Positions 1 to 12,879 are shown, counted from the first letter of the stretch. The stretch: 64,000 bases of DNA from Monilinia fructicola (GCA_008692225.1 VICG01000013.1:1240001-1304000); one strand, 5' to 3'. Translations and numbers: made by a program. Notes: generated by a model from the letters alone, not told the origin.

Positions 1-2440
1 TTTGCCAAGTTCAATTTGGCAGACCTCACATTTCTTGGAGCCTACACCCAATGATCCGAACATGTCCGCCATCTCATCAACGTCAGTTGTTGATTTTGAT
101 TTAGGGTTGCTGGTTTCAGCTGATAGAGCATCGGTATCCTTTCCCAATTTACTTCCGACAAGTTTTGGGTGATTACAGGCTTGTCTCAGGCGTAGAAGTA
201 ACACCAGCGCGCTTGCATAGTTGACTTTTCTTCCATCCATCATCTCTTCGATACTTGCATCAGTCCGCTGTTCCAATCTTTCATAAAATCTGCGTTCTTC
301 AGGTGAGAACTCCGCGAAGACTTTCTCGATTTTACGATCTACAACTTTGAAGCCCGTTGAGTTGCCTTCACCAGCAGCGGAAGGCTTTCCCCCAGGGTTA
401 AGAGCTCCATCCTTCTTTAGAATTTCCTTGGTACGACGCTTCATGAAAATCTGCAAATAATGACGAAGGCGCTTGATCGCAACGTCACCTCTACCATTTT
501 TCATTGGTCGGTCGATTTGGTCCTTCCATTCGCGGAGATTATCAAATGGCTTGATTCTCAAAAACTTGATCAGACTTTGCAATTCATCCAAATTATTCTG
601 CATGGGGGTTCCTGTCAAGCACCAACGGTAGTGGCTTCGAAGAGAATAGCATGCTTGTGTAGCCTTGGCGTTACGATTCTTGATAGTATGAGCTTCATCA
701 AGAATGACTCTATACCAGTGTATGCCAAAACAACCGACCTTGACACCTTCATCATCATCATCCTTAGACGAATTACCCCATTCCGAAACAAGAATCTGGT
801 AAGTGGTTATGACAACATCATATTTTCTGAGGTCTTGAAATCGTTTTGTACGTTGAGGGCCATGGTGAACACACACACGAAGAGAGTGGCTGCTCTCAAC
901 CTTGTCCTTGATTTCAGCTTCCCACTGTCGAATAAGTGCAAGAGGTGCAACAACCAAGGTACACTTGTCCAGTCCTGAGGGTAATTTGCGTTTACTGTGT
1001 GCTTCGTCTGAACTTGATGGTTTGGGGTTGCTCAAAATGAGCGAAATCGATTGTAGTGTCTTTCCCAAACCCATATCATCGGCAAGAATGCCTCCCTTGG
1101 GCACCATACCTTTCTTTCCCGTGCCGATTTCTCGTCCAATCATCCACTCTAAACCTTCAACTTGATGCGGAAGTAACTTCACATTGATTCCTTCAACAGT
1201 CCCATCGTCTTCGTCTTCGTCTTCTGATGTAACTTCGAGCTTTTCATCCGGTTCGACATTTAATCCATTCATCTGCGCCATTAAATCTTCGACCTCCGCA
1301 TCCTTCTTCTTTCTACGTGATCGAGTTCTAGGTCTTGCATCTTCTTCTTCTTCAATAACACCCTCTAGAAGTGCTTTCAAATCTTCTTGTGCCTTTGCAG
1401 GGTCAACGTAGACGTGTGGTTCGTTGTAGTTAGGCTTAGAATCGGTCAAATCCACGTAATTGGTAGACGTATAGGTATTTACGGATTGAAAGCCTCCGTA
1501 GCTCTTTGGAAGGGAGCCAAATGTCTGTGCCGGTGCAGGGTAAGTCGTTGCATATGATGAGGAGCTGGGTATAGGTGCACGCACTGCTGGCTGGTTATAT
1601 TCAGCTGGAGCCCGTGGCATAAGAGGATTGATGATCTTTCGAGCTGCATCTTTTGCAGCTTGTAAATGTGGGTGTGCTTTGTACAGTCAGATCAGCACAC
1701 GAAGTCATCGTCACAGAGAGGAAACAAATACCATGTTTTTCTGGCTCTCTATGAAATTCAGGACGGGATTTTGGTTTGACAAAAAGTTCAGAGTGTTGTT
1801 GCTGGGATTTACGATTCAGTGGAGATTGTGGAAGTGTAGTTTCTCCGAATCTTGGAATGCTGGATAGATGATTTGCGCCATTGCTTTGAGAGTGTCGATA
1901 TTGATCATTAGACTCTTCTGATCGGAACGCCGCCGGCACCTTTGCTGGAGATATTTCCCTGACCATTTTGTTTCCTTTCTCAATGGGGGGTCTATCGTAT
2001 TTTTTAGTATCAAGCACGATCACAGTACCTTTCCTGGCTGAACTTGAATTGGATGCTCGACCAATAATTTCAAGAGACGAATCAAAGAGTGAAGTTGAAT
2101 CACCAAGTTCACTCAGAGATGGACTATTTTCCTTTACCAACGATGGAAGATTTCTCTTTTGAATATGCGGAAATCTGCGACGTGGTGGTGGTGTTGTTGT
2201 TGTTTTCGAAGTATCGACAAATCTTCTGCGGTCTTGTTGTTGTTTGAGAGTCGAACTATTTGTATTTCGTCTTTTGAAATTTGGTGCTTCTGTTGATCCA
2301 ATCGTATTTAGCGGGGTGAATCCACCTCTGTTATCATCAGTAAATACAAGTACATATAATAATTCCAGATTCCAGATTCCAGGTTCCAGATTAACCTTCC
2401 ACCAAAGAAAGAGAGTGTGTGGATACTTGTCTTACTTCAT
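1..2440 (-). CDS. SNF2-family DNA-dependent ATPase, Uls1/Rad16/HLTF type (N-terminal part, 3' end outside window)
   Basis: Three exons: 2440-2436 (ATG plus two bases), 2327-1732 and 1676 to the window edge, joined by GT..AG introns of 108 and 55 nt; 759 codons are present and uninterrupted. The N-terminal third is basic and serine-rich and holds two SUMO-interaction-like motifs, VIVLD (about residue 104) and YVDLTD (about 274). An acidic stretch and [12 protein letters not shown] lead into helicase motif I, DDMGLGKT (about 400-407), then LDEAH (526-529), LTGTPMQNN and [13 protein letters not shown]. At the left edge KCEVCQIEL begins a Cys-rich element placed as the RING finger that interrupts the helicase core in the Rad5/Rad16/Uls1 subfamily. 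Known role of that subfamily: ATP-driven remodelling or eviction of DNA-bound, often SUMO-modified, proteins, with ubiquitin-ligase activity in the nucleus. Family is certain; Uls1 orthology is inferred from the SIM-like motifs and layout. The two-codon first exon is the least sure part. Confidence 0.88.
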
Positions 2441-3149
2441 GAGGCTCAAGAAAGTCCGGACGGTAACTTCAGATCATGTATGGTAGGTCGATGTTAATCT
2501 TGAGTGTTGATCGTTTGTTTTGTGAGATGCGTTGGTTGACACACGTACAGTACGGAGTAGAGAATCACAGAGCATCGCGTCAAAATTCGAGGTAAGAGGA
2601 TGCAAATGGGGAAAATTATGGTTGTTGGCATGGAAACGTTATCACCAATCAAAAACCACTTTACACGACTTCACGATGGTAAGGTTGTGAGCAGGATAAT
2701 CTAACGTGGAACTTAATTACTAGATGAAGTGAGCGTTACCTAGGTAACCCGACTTATGAATAATCCTCTTGGGATTACATGATTGAGTAGAGGTATCGAT
2801 TGCTGACTTAATTGGTTTTAATTCCCAGTGAGCTTTAAGTGAAAGAACATGTAAGATTATGTATTGGGTCACCGGGAACCAATCCTCTGATAGAAGAAGA
2901 TTGTATCTTGTTTCTCAGGAGTTATACTAATCTAGACTTTTTGTCAGACCGTCAACATGTAAAAAGACCTCCAGCTTTACGAGATTGAAAATCTAACAAA
3001 TCCATGGATTTTCGTGTTATAGGAATGAATATAAAAGCATAAATAGACGTGTATTATGATCGAATGTAGTTTTGATTACTGGCGTGTGGGTATCATAAGA
3101 AACAATGCTTTGTACAATTTAACGGCACCTGTGTGGCCATACCTTATCA
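2441..3149. other. Intergenic spacer between SNF2 5' end and bcd1 3' end
   Basis: AT-rich, stops in all frames. It should contain the SNF2 promoter and the bcd1 3' UTR. One exact TACGGAGTA word lies at 2551-2559. Nothing else recognised. Confidence 0.6.
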
Positions 3150-4290
3150 TCAAGCAACCTCTCCGTCCTCCATTTCTGTATCTTCGTCCTCGTCTGAAGA
3201 AGAGTCACTGCTACTAGTAGTATCATCATCCTCAGATTCCTCACTATCCGACTTCTTGGCAGGTCCATCTCCAGTAGCTGCGATGTAAGCTTTTTCCAGC
3301 ATAAAAGTTTCAGGAAGCTCTTTTGACTCAAATACATAAATGGTAGGAAATTCAAGTACTGTACGGTTCTCTAGGACTTTGCCTAGTGACTGTGTTGGGT
3401 CTATTGGAACCAGTACTTTGGGATATGATGATCGAGTCTTGGGTCGATGGAGGTAGAACTGATATTTGGAATCAAGCTTCCGTGGTGTAAAGGGCTGGCT
3501 TTCCAATTTTGCGTCGTTGGATATTATCGGTCGATCCAAAATTACATTCCAAGCTCCAGTTGGATCCTGAAACAAGGACAGTGGTGATATATCCAACAAG
3601 CGTTCATCTGACTTGAGTTTCTTAGCCTGCCTCTCTTTCGACTCGTCTGCCTTCCTCTTCTTCTCGGCTGCTTTTTCCTCTGGTCTCATGTTTTTCCTTC
3701 GTTGTTCTTCCAAGAGAAGTGAGTAAATGTCGGAGATGGGCCATTTTTCGATCGATTTATTCAAAATCCTTCCACCTGCATCTGCCCTCGCGAATCCACT
3801 CAACCTGCCAATTCATACACTTTTGTGATTTACTCCAACTCGACGTATTCTCCAGATTTCTCGACATCCCACACGGGGCTTTGGCAACTGTTATCCCAGA
3901 GCTCTGGAGCATTTTAGTGATGAAATCTTCACGTTGATGCGCCGGATTTCTATGCGCTCGTCTTCTATCGTCCTTAGGACCTTGCCTCGCCAGTTCCAAT
4001 TCCATCTTCTTAACCAGGCCTCGCTCTTCCACAATCTCCTTTTCCGATCTCTCGATTCGATGCTCGATTGAATGGAGGAAATTGTAATCATGATCAATTC
4101 CTGAAGGGGTTGCCAATTGTGACCTCGGTTTGTAGACGGTAGGATCTCGAATACCGGAGCATGATGACCATACTTTATGGCGCTTGGAACAGGGAAGTGA
4201 ACATGTTTGCTGAGAGCATCGCGGGCATGTGTACTTGGTGGGATTGATGTGACAGATGCGACACAGTGACGAGAGAAGCGGATCTGACAT
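3150..4290 (-). CDS. bcd1: Box C/D snoRNP assembly protein Bcd1-like (HIT zinc finger), one frame break
   Basis: The start at 4290 puts a HIT zinc finger at the very N-terminus: Cys10, Cys13, Cys22, Cys25, Cys30, Cys34, His38, Cys44 with the typical YTCPRC and TCSLPC signatures. Downstream come a charged helical stretch and the Bcd1 core, GMSRN...SSWSKSQKCMNWQVEW. The C-terminal half reads GGRILNKSIEKWPISDIY, a Lys-rich segment and an acidic serine tail ending at 3150. Bcd1 (human ZNHIT6) is a nuclear factor needed early in box C/D snoRNP assembly and so for rRNA methylation. The two halves lie in frames offset by one extra base somewhere in 3757-3812; no GT..AG intron of reasonable length joins them without deleting the conserved core. 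Since Bcd1 is essential in yeast, a sequence error or an unusual splice is likelier than loss. It may be transcribed as a neighbour of the SNF2 gene on the same strand. Confidence 0.82.
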
Positions 4291-5645
4291 TGTAGAAGGT
4301 AACAATTCGTTCAATAAATATGTATAGTCTGAAGAATATGGTAAGACTGTTTGGTATGCCAAAGAGGTTAGGTCTTCAGCCCAAAAATATACCTAGGTAT
4401 ATATGAAATCGTTGACGTTGTAAATGATCCAGAGTAACAATATCTGGTTGAAAGATAAATCTCATCATGGGAAAACAAAATTCAAATAGTAGCCTTGCAG
4501 CTACTAAGAGCCTAGCGCAAGGCTAAGATTGAAAAATTGCGCGAGGCTTAAGCAGAGCGGAACTGAAAAACAATATTGTTGATTGATCTCACACATGGAT
4601 GCATTCATTCATTCATTCATTCACTTTTGTATCATCATCTCAACCTCAACTATCAAATATATCTCCATATGATTTCAATAAGACCACCAAACCAAAAGAC
4701 AAACACAGCTCCAGTAAAGCAATTCTGTATGGTATATACAGTAGTATGTATGCGAGTTTCCACTATAGATTACATGCGAACTCAAACAAGAAAGAGTGAA
4801 TGTCTACCTACCCACTGAGATTGTGTACATATATATACTCGAGTCATTCTCAATCATCATAGAATGATCCATCCATCAATCTCAACCGTAGAGTAAAATA
4901 CAACAAGCTATTCACTCTCCACCAGTCACTCTCAGAGCCTGCTTACCTACCCACTACCCATCGACCGACCCCCTTTCATCTCGGAAAACAAAGGGGTCAA
5001 CTAACCGAATGATGAATGCTGAGGAGGTATGGGGACCTATGTAGTAGGTATTACCTCGAGGACAGAAATCACCATTGCCAAAACCAACCCTCGCCGCTCG
5101 TACCCGTGGACATTGATAAACGACCCGTTAGACGAATGGAAACATGGGATACTGCGAAGAAAAGAAACATCAAGTGAAACGACTTCAGATTCTCTCAATA
5201 ATATCAAATGATGTCCAAACCTCCCGGTGAGCTTTAATGTGTATGTACTAGGTAGATGCTGTGCTCACCGGGGAGAATTCGGTCCGAGTCCAACCTCCCC
5301 GCCCAAAATAGTCAGGTCAAAAACAAAAACTTCAAAAACATACAACAGCGAGGATTCGCTGGTGGTCACCCACCCAACTACTAATTCGCCGATCTGAAGC
5401 TTGTGTATGGCAGAGCGGACGGGATGCCCAATTCTCTTCAGTCTATGGTCGTATGTGACAAGGGTTGAATTGTTTGGGATTATGTGTGAAGTGAAATCAT
5501 GAGTGATGAGTGTGAGGTTTGGGGAAACATCATCCTATACCCCGCCTCCGGAAAGCAATTGAAAGGGATTGTGTTTTAGATTCTGCTCTGAGAAGCAGGT
5601 CAAGTCAAATTCATTAAAAACAGAACAGATCATTTTCGAGTTTTA
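4291..5645. other. Intergenic spacer, bcd1 upstream region
   Basis: No gene supported. It holds the bcd1 promoter, a short CATT run (about 4603-4621), and CTACC/TACCCAC-rich stretches near 4940-4970. Short open frames here show no recognisable protein features. Confidence 0.5.
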
Positions 5646-6697
5646 TCAACCCAACTTCCCTGGAACAAAAGGATGCCCAGCACTAAGTCCTCCATCCACA
5701 GCCCAAGCCTGTCCATTAACATAACTACTCTCCTCACTTCCTAAAAACAAAGCTACTCTCGCAACCTCGTCCGCATGTGCACCTCTCCCCAAAGGATTCA
5801 ACTGACCAATCTTCTTTTCCGAGCCCCTAGCTCTTGCAGCTTCGTACATTTGGGCTGTCATACCAGTCTCGATGACGCCAGGACAGATTGCGTTGACGCG
5901 AATGCCTGTGCCTGCTAGCTGATAGGATATCGTCTGGGCTAGTGAGATGACGCTGGATTTAGAGGCAGAGTAATCGCTTGAACCTGCATTGGAGCGTAGG
6001 CCAGCTACCGAAGCGGTGGCGATTATACTACCGGACGGGAATTTCTTATCCTCTGATGTTCGCATCATGGCTGGTGCCGAGTATTTGGCCGCCATTGCGA
6101 CACTATGATCGAAATTAGGACTGAACTTTCTCCCCAAGATTCGATACATATTTACCTGACGACATTTGTTCTTAAAGTGGACAAGAAGTCATCCGCAGAA
6201 AATATCCGCAAAGAATTTATTAGTCCCTACAATCCCCGCGTTCGCAAAGAAGATATCCAGTCTTCCATATGTTTTCACCGCATGATCCACAACCTCTTTC
6301 ACCGATTGCTCGTCCGCAGCATCAAACTTCCGTGCATGTACTTTGACATCAGGGTATAACGATGCAAGTTCCCTTTTGTGCGTTTCTAGGTTTGCATCGT
6401 TGTAATCGCATATGTAAACGGCTCTTGCGCCATTCTGCGCAAACTGATGTGCTGATGCTCGTCCGATTCCCAAAGGACTATTGGTTCCTGCACCATGTCA
6501 ATCTCATAGAATATGATCTGGAAGCAGAATGATTGATTACCTGTCACAATGATCACTTTGCCTTTCACCCTCGGACCCGTTGAGTCTGGTGCAATTTTCT
6601 TGAGAATTGGGATATTTTCAAAGGTTCCCTGATCTTCAATTGGTTTCACGAGTTGCTCGGAAAGTGCTGCGAGTCTTCTCTTTGCGGCGGCGGACAT
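5646..6697 (-). CDS. Short-chain dehydrogenase/reductase (classical SDR), one frame break
   Basis: Exons 6697-6541, 6487-6156 and 6102-5646, introns of 53 nt each. The corrected protein is about 314 aa. Visible SDR landmarks: the Rossmann cofactor loop TGTNSPLGIGR (about 52-62), NAG (135-137), a catalytic Ser in ATASVAG (about 194), Tyr207 and Lys211 in YSASK, RVNAICPG after it and the C-terminal VDGG. An Asp after the second strand (YICDYND) points to NAD(H) rather than NADP(H), by family rule. It is a soluble oxidoreductase; the substrate cannot be read from sequence. There is one frame break: an extra T in the T4 run at 6199-6202, just after KFFADI; with three Ts the text continues as SADDFLSTLRTN, normal for the family. 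The start at 6697 is the first ATG of the open frame; an N-terminal extension of about 45 residues precedes the Rossmann fold. Confidence 0.85.
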
Positions 6698-7435
6698 ATT
6701 GGGTATCAAGATGAGTGAATGAATGAATATCTTTGCCGAAATTAAAGTGAAATCAAATGAAATGGAATGGAATGAAATTCAAATCAAGATTCAATACAGC
6801 CTGGAGTAGTCAAATACTTAGAATGGAATAGGATAGGATAATTAAAAATAACTTGGAATTAATTGAATGACCAACTTGAGAAGAGAGCAAGAGCCTCGGG
6901 AGTCGGGAGAGACAGAGACAGAGAGGTATTTGATTTGGTTCTCATCGATTATTCTACAAGTAAACAACCTTGGAATTACCAGGAACCTTGGAAACCACAA
7001 TAAGGCGGGGGATATCTGCAAGTATTGGATTACTTGCTTTACCGTCCCGACAAAAGTCTGGGGTAAAGGGAAAGAGATTGAATTGCCTCGGTATTCGCTT
7101 GCACCATCTCCTTACTCACTCCGGAGTACAGTAAGTAGGTTCTGACTGACTGGATCTAGGTCGGTTGGGAGATGGATGATAGTCCTGGAGTCCTGGAGGT
7201 ATGTAAGTCAGGACACAGCAATAAGTTAGACGTCTACTCTGTAGGTAATCATATCATAAGTATCATATCATATCGTATCAATCAATACTTGTGATCCCCT
7301 TGGAAGTATCTCTTGCTTTCCTTTTGGAATTTTGTGTATAAGATGACTCTTATCTTACCTGAGGATTGGGTTTTAAGGTGGTGGTGGGTACATCTAGGTC
7401 GGGTACTTTGGATCATCTGGGAACTAATTACCTGC

Positions 7436-7510
7436 CTGTCTACTTGCCTACCTATCTATTTATCTACCTATCCATCTATCTACCTATCCATCTATCTATC
7501 CATCCATCTA
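7436..7510. repeat. CTAT/CCTA/CATC tetranucleotide tract
   Basis: Imperfect run of CTAC, CTAT and CATC units, e.g. ctatctacctatccatctat. A degenerate microsatellite. Confidence 0.85.
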
Positions 7511-7720
7511 AAAATATATAATCAATAAATGCTATTGGACTGTGGGAATTTGGATAAGTCTCCAGCTCCAATCCAATAGAGGAGGCCGGCGACTAGAACT
7601 CGCCCCCTTTCGACATCTACTACTGCATCTACCTACCTCCCTACCTACCCACCCCGGGTATCGAGTCCTATTTGCCCAGGTGCCTTCTGATGTCTATTTT
7701 TGAGTAAGCGCTTCTAACGT

Positions 7721-7770
7721 GCACTGCACTGCACTGCACTGCACTGCACTGCACTGCACTGCAATGCACT
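7721..7770. repeat. GCACT pentanucleotide microsatellite
   Basis: Nine consecutive GCACT units, the last with one mismatched follower (GCAATGCACT), then two copies of CCGCTGCACA/T. A perfect pentamer array is rarer than the di- and tetramers elsewhere here. Confidence 0.9.
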
Positions 7771-8070
7771 CCGCTGCACACTCCGCTGCACACCAAATTC
7801 TCAAACCAATGATCCTGTTGATCCTCAATAAATCACTCACCATATTCCAACTCCTCTCCCTTAAAAGGTTAAGTAACTCTTCCCAAATGGTAAATTAACA
7901 TCCCACCACATCCATATACAAAACGTTGAGTAACCTTGAGCGCCTTGAGCGCCTTGAGCCTTTACATAAATGATCAGATCACCAAGTAGGTCAGGTAAGA
8001 GAGTGAGTGAAAGGGGGATTGAACGTAGGTCGGTAGATGGATGGATACCCAGGTAGATAGATACGGTCGA

Positions 8071-8128
8071 TACCTGTCTAGTATCTACCTGTCTACCTCT
8101 ACCTGTCTACCTCTCTACCTGTCTACGT
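8071..8128. repeat. CTACCTGT/CTACCTCT tract
   Basis: Alternating octamers CTACCTGT and CTACCTCT; an imperfect simple repeat. Confidence 0.7.
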
Positions 8129-8441
8129 AGGTAGTACCTGCTCATTCGTCCTGAACACATACACTATTTACGCCCGTCTTTTGTAGCACATGGTGGTATT
8201 CATTAGCAGAGAGAAAACGAGAGGAAGCGAAACAAAAACTCAAAAACTCACATATGCGCCATTTCTTAACACACAAATTTGCTCATAAAATGCATAATTA
8301 CGTCTTTTGAGGAGAAGAGGAGAGAAGAGAAGAGAGGGAGATATTTACCTGGTACCTAGCTGCCCACCTACGCCTAATTACCTATATGAAGCGTTTGTAT
8401 GGAATGATATAAACATTTACATCTCTCCGCTGATGCTGCTG

Positions 8442-8469
8442 TTGTTATTGTTATTGTTATTGTTATTGT
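8442..8469. repeat. TTATTG hexanucleotide microsatellite
   Basis: Four to five units of TTATTG following TGTTG. Confidence 0.85.
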
Positions 8470-8980
8470 AGACTCTTGAATTCATGTCGAGACGTGAGTT
8501 TTTATTTTGTTTTTGAATCGATACTGATTGTATTGTATTGTGACTTGGTTGTATACCTTCCATCTACCTTCCTACCTACTTACTCCTTACCTGCCGACCT
8601 TTCCAGATATCACATACCGTATCCATCCATCCATTTTAGTGCTCAGTGATACGAAATACGCGAGTGAGTGACGATGATGTCTCGACCTTTATTAACAAAA
8701 AAGGCTTTTAAACAAATACGACGAATGTAAATCAATTTCACCTCCTAATTATTTTAATACATTACACGATCAAATCTTCTCATTACAAAGTCCCGCCTTT
8801 ACTGAATCTTCTTATGTTTACTCTTCTTCACAATCCTTTACAAATTCTTATTTAAGATATCAACTACAACTGCAACAACCCCAACAACAAAAACAACAAC
8901 AACAAGAGGAAGAAGAACGTAAATATATCTGGAACAAATGGGAGGATTCAGTCCTTGATATCAATCAAAATACCCTAGCA

Positions 8981-11900
8981 ATGGAAAATGATCTCACCGG
9001 AAATCTTTCAAGAACAGCCTCCGCAGCCTCGATGAGGAGTCAACGATCGCAGACGGTAAGGGGAAAATCACGAAGATTTGTTTCGCAAATATCGAGTTCT
9101 GCATCATCGATATCGGATAAATCATTAACTTCTTTCCCCTCCTTCTCTGGTGATTCGCCAACACAAGAACCCCCCCAATTCATACTACCTGCCAATGATG
9201 GAACCGCAAATCGAAAAACGTCCGCTGCCCCTTCGATGGTTGATAGCCTAACTACCTCCTCTCCTTCTTTACACAGTCGCACTGCCTTATTCGACGATAC
9301 GCCTTCGAGCTCCTCCCATGTCCCTGGGTCGGTACATCATGCAAACGATGAACATATTGAGAGATTAATCGCGAGAAACGGGGCCGTTAAGCTGGTCCGA
9401 CAAATTGCAGAGGATTTAGCCAGAAGAGATGCGCAAATCGCCGCGCTCAGGCGCAAAACAGAGGAAAGGGAGAGAGCGTTGAGGAAAATTATCTTGGAAT
9501 GTGGTCTATCGAACCTGGATTTGGAGACTCGTCTGCGAACCATCGAAGGAGAGCGAAGGATCTCTGGCGCCCCTGCTCTACCAAGCGAGTCTGCATTAGA
9601 AGACCTCATGAGTGATGCCATGAGTGAGACAGTGGTCGCAGATGAATTGGATAGTATTGAAAATGATGCTACAATACGCGCCAAAGAGCCTTCACCAGAT
9701 AAATTAACCCCTGGGACAACAAGAGGTTGGAAGGATTATATTTTGGGGTGGGACGGGCAAGGCGAGTCGAACAACTAGTCGGGCAAGCAGCATAAATGGA
9801 GACGCCGTCACCAATGGCGCAACTGTCCATGTGCGTAGTGGAGGTCCAGGTCGACGCACCATTTTACAGAATGATCTTTTCCACCCACCAGATGCCGTAT
9901 CTTCTCTGGAAAACCTAAGCCGTCCTCCAAGTAGCGGCTCAACAACTGGCACTCGGCAGAGGAAACAATCGAGTCTGGCGGCTTTGGCTCTAAAACTCGT
10001 TGCCGGCTCCTCAACAGTTCGTGATTCAGATAGTGCAAGCGATCGTGGCAGATCTAACAGTGCCGAGATTGAACCCCCTGGTCGTACTCCTTCTAGGACC
10101 AGTACCAAATCTACAATGTCTGCTCGAGCGGCACCAAAAAATTAACCCCCGAGCCATACGAAATCCTACCCCTCTGGCGCAAAACACAACTGTTGCTGCG
10201 CAGGAGAGGTGGGATACAATGGGGTCTAGTCCACAGGGCTCCAGTACAACGGGTAGTGAAAATTTCGGCCCCGTTGAGATGGACACTATTTTGGCGCCAG
10301 AGGACCAGCCGCCGACCTTGATGCAATATAGAAACTATAATAACCAAGGCTTTTTGACTGACCGATTTGGATTTATATATGATCAACGACGCAAGAAGAG
10401 ACAGAGAGAGGCCGCTGAGAGGGTTCGGAAAGGCAAGAGGGGAAGTCGTGTAGAAATGCTTAGTGGTGGAAGGAATAACACCATCTCTGCGTCAGTGGCC
10501 GAAGAAGATAATATTGACGATTTGAGACCTGGTTCTCCCGTATCTGCAGGAACTGAAGATAAGGGTGATGATGATGACAAGCCAGTCAAACGTTGGCAGG
10601 ACTATCTCAAGATTGCAACATTCCCCACGGAGTTACTAGCCCATACACCATCAGGTAGTATGCCTGCTTTCGAAGTCATGGAAGGAGGCGAGGTGCCAAG
10701 ATCTCCTGGGATTTTAAGCGAAGAACGGGGATTTGTTCCTTTGGCAACCACATCAGCTCCTGCATTATCTGTCACATCGGACGCTGTCACAATCTCGAGG
10801 CCTAATCCCTCGGTAGCCTCCACGCCGGCCCCTCAGCCAGAAGATACGGAGCCCGTCAAACTATTGTTACAGCAACTTGGTGAAGTTCACGATTCTCTGC
10901 AAAGAGATAAAACGGTACGATGGAATGACTTTCTTCGCAAAGTTAGAGCTGAACGCAAACGTGAGGGAGAAGCCGCAGCCGCTGCTCTCGCATCAAATGC
11001 GGATTTACGATCACAGCGGCCTATAGCCATCATGCCCGAAACAAGTCTAGCAGATGGTGAGATTATTGGTGTCTCTGGCTTGGGCAACAAAGGCAAAGTT
11101 GGGCGTGCCAAATGGAACGAGTTTAAGAATCTAGTTCTTGGTGGTATTCCGGTAGCATACAGAGCCAAAGTCTGGGCCGAGTGCTCTGGGGCCTCTGCGA
11201 TGCGTGTCCCAGGCTACTATGATGATCTGATAGCCCGTAGTGAGGAAGATGACGATCCGGTCGTTGTGGCTCAAATTCAAATGGATATTAATCGTACCTT
11301 GACCGACAACATTTTCTTTTCGAAAAGGTCCTGGGGTTGCGAAACTTAACGAGGTACTTCTGGCTTACTCCAGAAGAAACCACGAAGTTGGATATTGTCA
11401 AGGAATGAACTTAATCACTGCTTGTCTCTTACTTATAATGCCCACTGCGGAAGATGCTTTCTGGGTTTTAACGAGCATCATTGAACATACCCTCCCACCT
11501 GGATATTACGATCACAGCCTTTTAGCCTCTAGAGCAGATCAACAAGTTCTCCGACAATACGTCAGTGAGATTCTTCCCAAATTATCACAACATTTAGATG
11601 AACTCTGCATTGAGCTCGAAGCCCTCACATTCCAATGGTTCCTTAGCGTCTTCACCCGATTGTCTATCCGCGGAAGCTCTATTCAGAGTGTGGGACGTCG
11701 TACTATGCATGAACGACGGCAGCACCTTTCTTTTTCAAGTGGCCCTTGCTCTGTTAAAACTCAATGAACAACAGTTACTACAATGCACATCACCAGCAAA
11801 CGTTTACACATATATTAATCATCAGATGACTAATCATGCGATCAGCATCGATGGATTGATACACGCATCAGAGGGTTTACGCAAAGTTGTCAAGAGAGAC

Positions 11901-12053
11901 GAAATAGAAATTAGAAGGGTAAAGGCTATCGAAGCCGAAAAAGATCTCGTCAAACAACGCGAAGCTAGAAATGCAGCACGCAAAGCCGCGAGACTCGCGG
12001 CATTAGAAGGGACTTCAGAAATCCTCGTTTCTCTCTCCAACGAAGGATATTGA
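8981..12053 (+). CDS. TBC-domain Rab GTPase-activating protein (about 1022 aa), four frame breaks
   Basis: ATG at 8981 begins a Ser/Thr-rich N-terminal region with a coiled coil (about residues 125-170) and two RxWxDY-like motifs (GWKDYILGWD, KRWQDYLK). The TBC domain lies in the C-terminal third: the start KWNEFKNLVLGGIP, the arginine-finger motif IQMDINRT (Arg about 771), the glutamine-finger motif VGYCQGMN (Gln about 806), FRVWDVVLCM and a charged helical tail ending at 12053. Both catalytic fingers are intact, so an active Rab-GAP in vesicle traffic is expected from family knowledge; the Rab partner is unknown. Four single extra bases break the frame: AA at 9769-9770, A6 at 10136-10141, T4 at 11317-11320 and CCC at 11655-11657. 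Removing one base at each gives 1023 codons with conserved text across the last two sites. No introns are needed. Family certain; exact positions of the first two breaks less so. Confidence 0.87.
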
Positions 12054-12468
12054 TACGGGAAGTGATGAGCCGGGGGGGGGGAAGAATCGACAGTCCGGAG
12101 TTCCACGTCCTTTGACGATGATGTGGATTAGATGTCGAGGTGGGGACCAGCTAGCTGGAACGAACGCTGCACTTTTCTTTCACTTCGGTCGCATTGCATT
12201 TACAACGGAGCAGGGTGGTTTTGGGAAATGATACCCGGGTTTCTGGCTTGTGTTTCTCTTCGGCAGCGTCTGCGCATCCGGCATGGTTTCTTGCACATCC
12301 GCACGCGGGATGGCGAGTGAGATGACGTCCTCGCTGCGGCCAGCTGCGGCGATCCTGGCTGGCTATCACGCGCGCGCCCTTCCCAGCGTTGGATGTTAGG
12401 TTATGAGAAATCCCATGTGTTATTGTTGCATTGCATCGCTCGAGTCGTCGTCGGGTGTGTGTCATATC

Positions 12469-12498
12469 GTGATTGTGATTGTGATTGTGATTGTGATG
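12469..12498. repeat. GTGATT hexanucleotide microsatellite
   Basis: Four to five tandem units of GTGATT, preceding GTGATGACGTC. Confidence 0.85.
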
Positions 12499-12717
12499 AC
12501 GTCGCTGTTTAAAGCTCATTATTTCATATAGATCTCAGATCGCTATCGCAGCTCATCTACAATCGATCATCTACAACCTAAAATCATCAATCAATAATCA
12601 TTAATCAAAAGCATCAAATACCTTTTGCGAAAATGTCCTTCTAGATGCCCATCACCCCTGCTACCTACCCTATCTATATCTATATCTATATCAATACTGT
12701 AATTGATTAACAGTCGA

Positions 12718-12766
12718 GATTGTGATGTGATTGAGATTGTGATTGTGATTGTGATTGTGATTGAGA
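12718..12766. repeat. GATTGT/GATTGA hexanucleotide microsatellite
   Basis: Second array of the same hexamer as at 12469-12498, about 220 bp away, with GATTGT and GATTGA units. Confidence 0.85.
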
Positions 12767-12788
12767 ATCCAAGATGGTCGATCTTGTA

Positions 12789-12826
12789 TGTGGGTGGGTG
12801 GGTAGGTAGGTAGGTGGGTAGGTAAG
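12789..12826. repeat. GGGT/GGTA tract
   Basis: Run of GGTG and GGTA tetramers; G-rich on the plus strand with evenly spaced GGG/GG runs. Confidence 0.8.
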
Positions 12827-12879
12827 TTATAATCTCGCTTGTTTGATTGGATTGCAGTAATTATTATTGATTGTGTATT

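Larger units (their letters stand above)
6698..8980. other. Long divergent intergenic region, microsatellite-rich
   Basis: Lies between the minus-strand SDR and the plus-strand TBC gene, so it carries both promoters. It contains several simple repeats (listed separately), many CTACC/GGTAG tetranucleotide tracts, and CAACAA-rich DNA at 8860-8910 that is probably the TBC 5' UTR. No protein gene supported. Confidence 0.6.

Noticed and set aside
7721..7770. Regular short repeats as a possible CRISPR-like array
   Set aside because: Perfect 5-base tandem units without spacers in a eukaryotic genome; a plain microsatellite.
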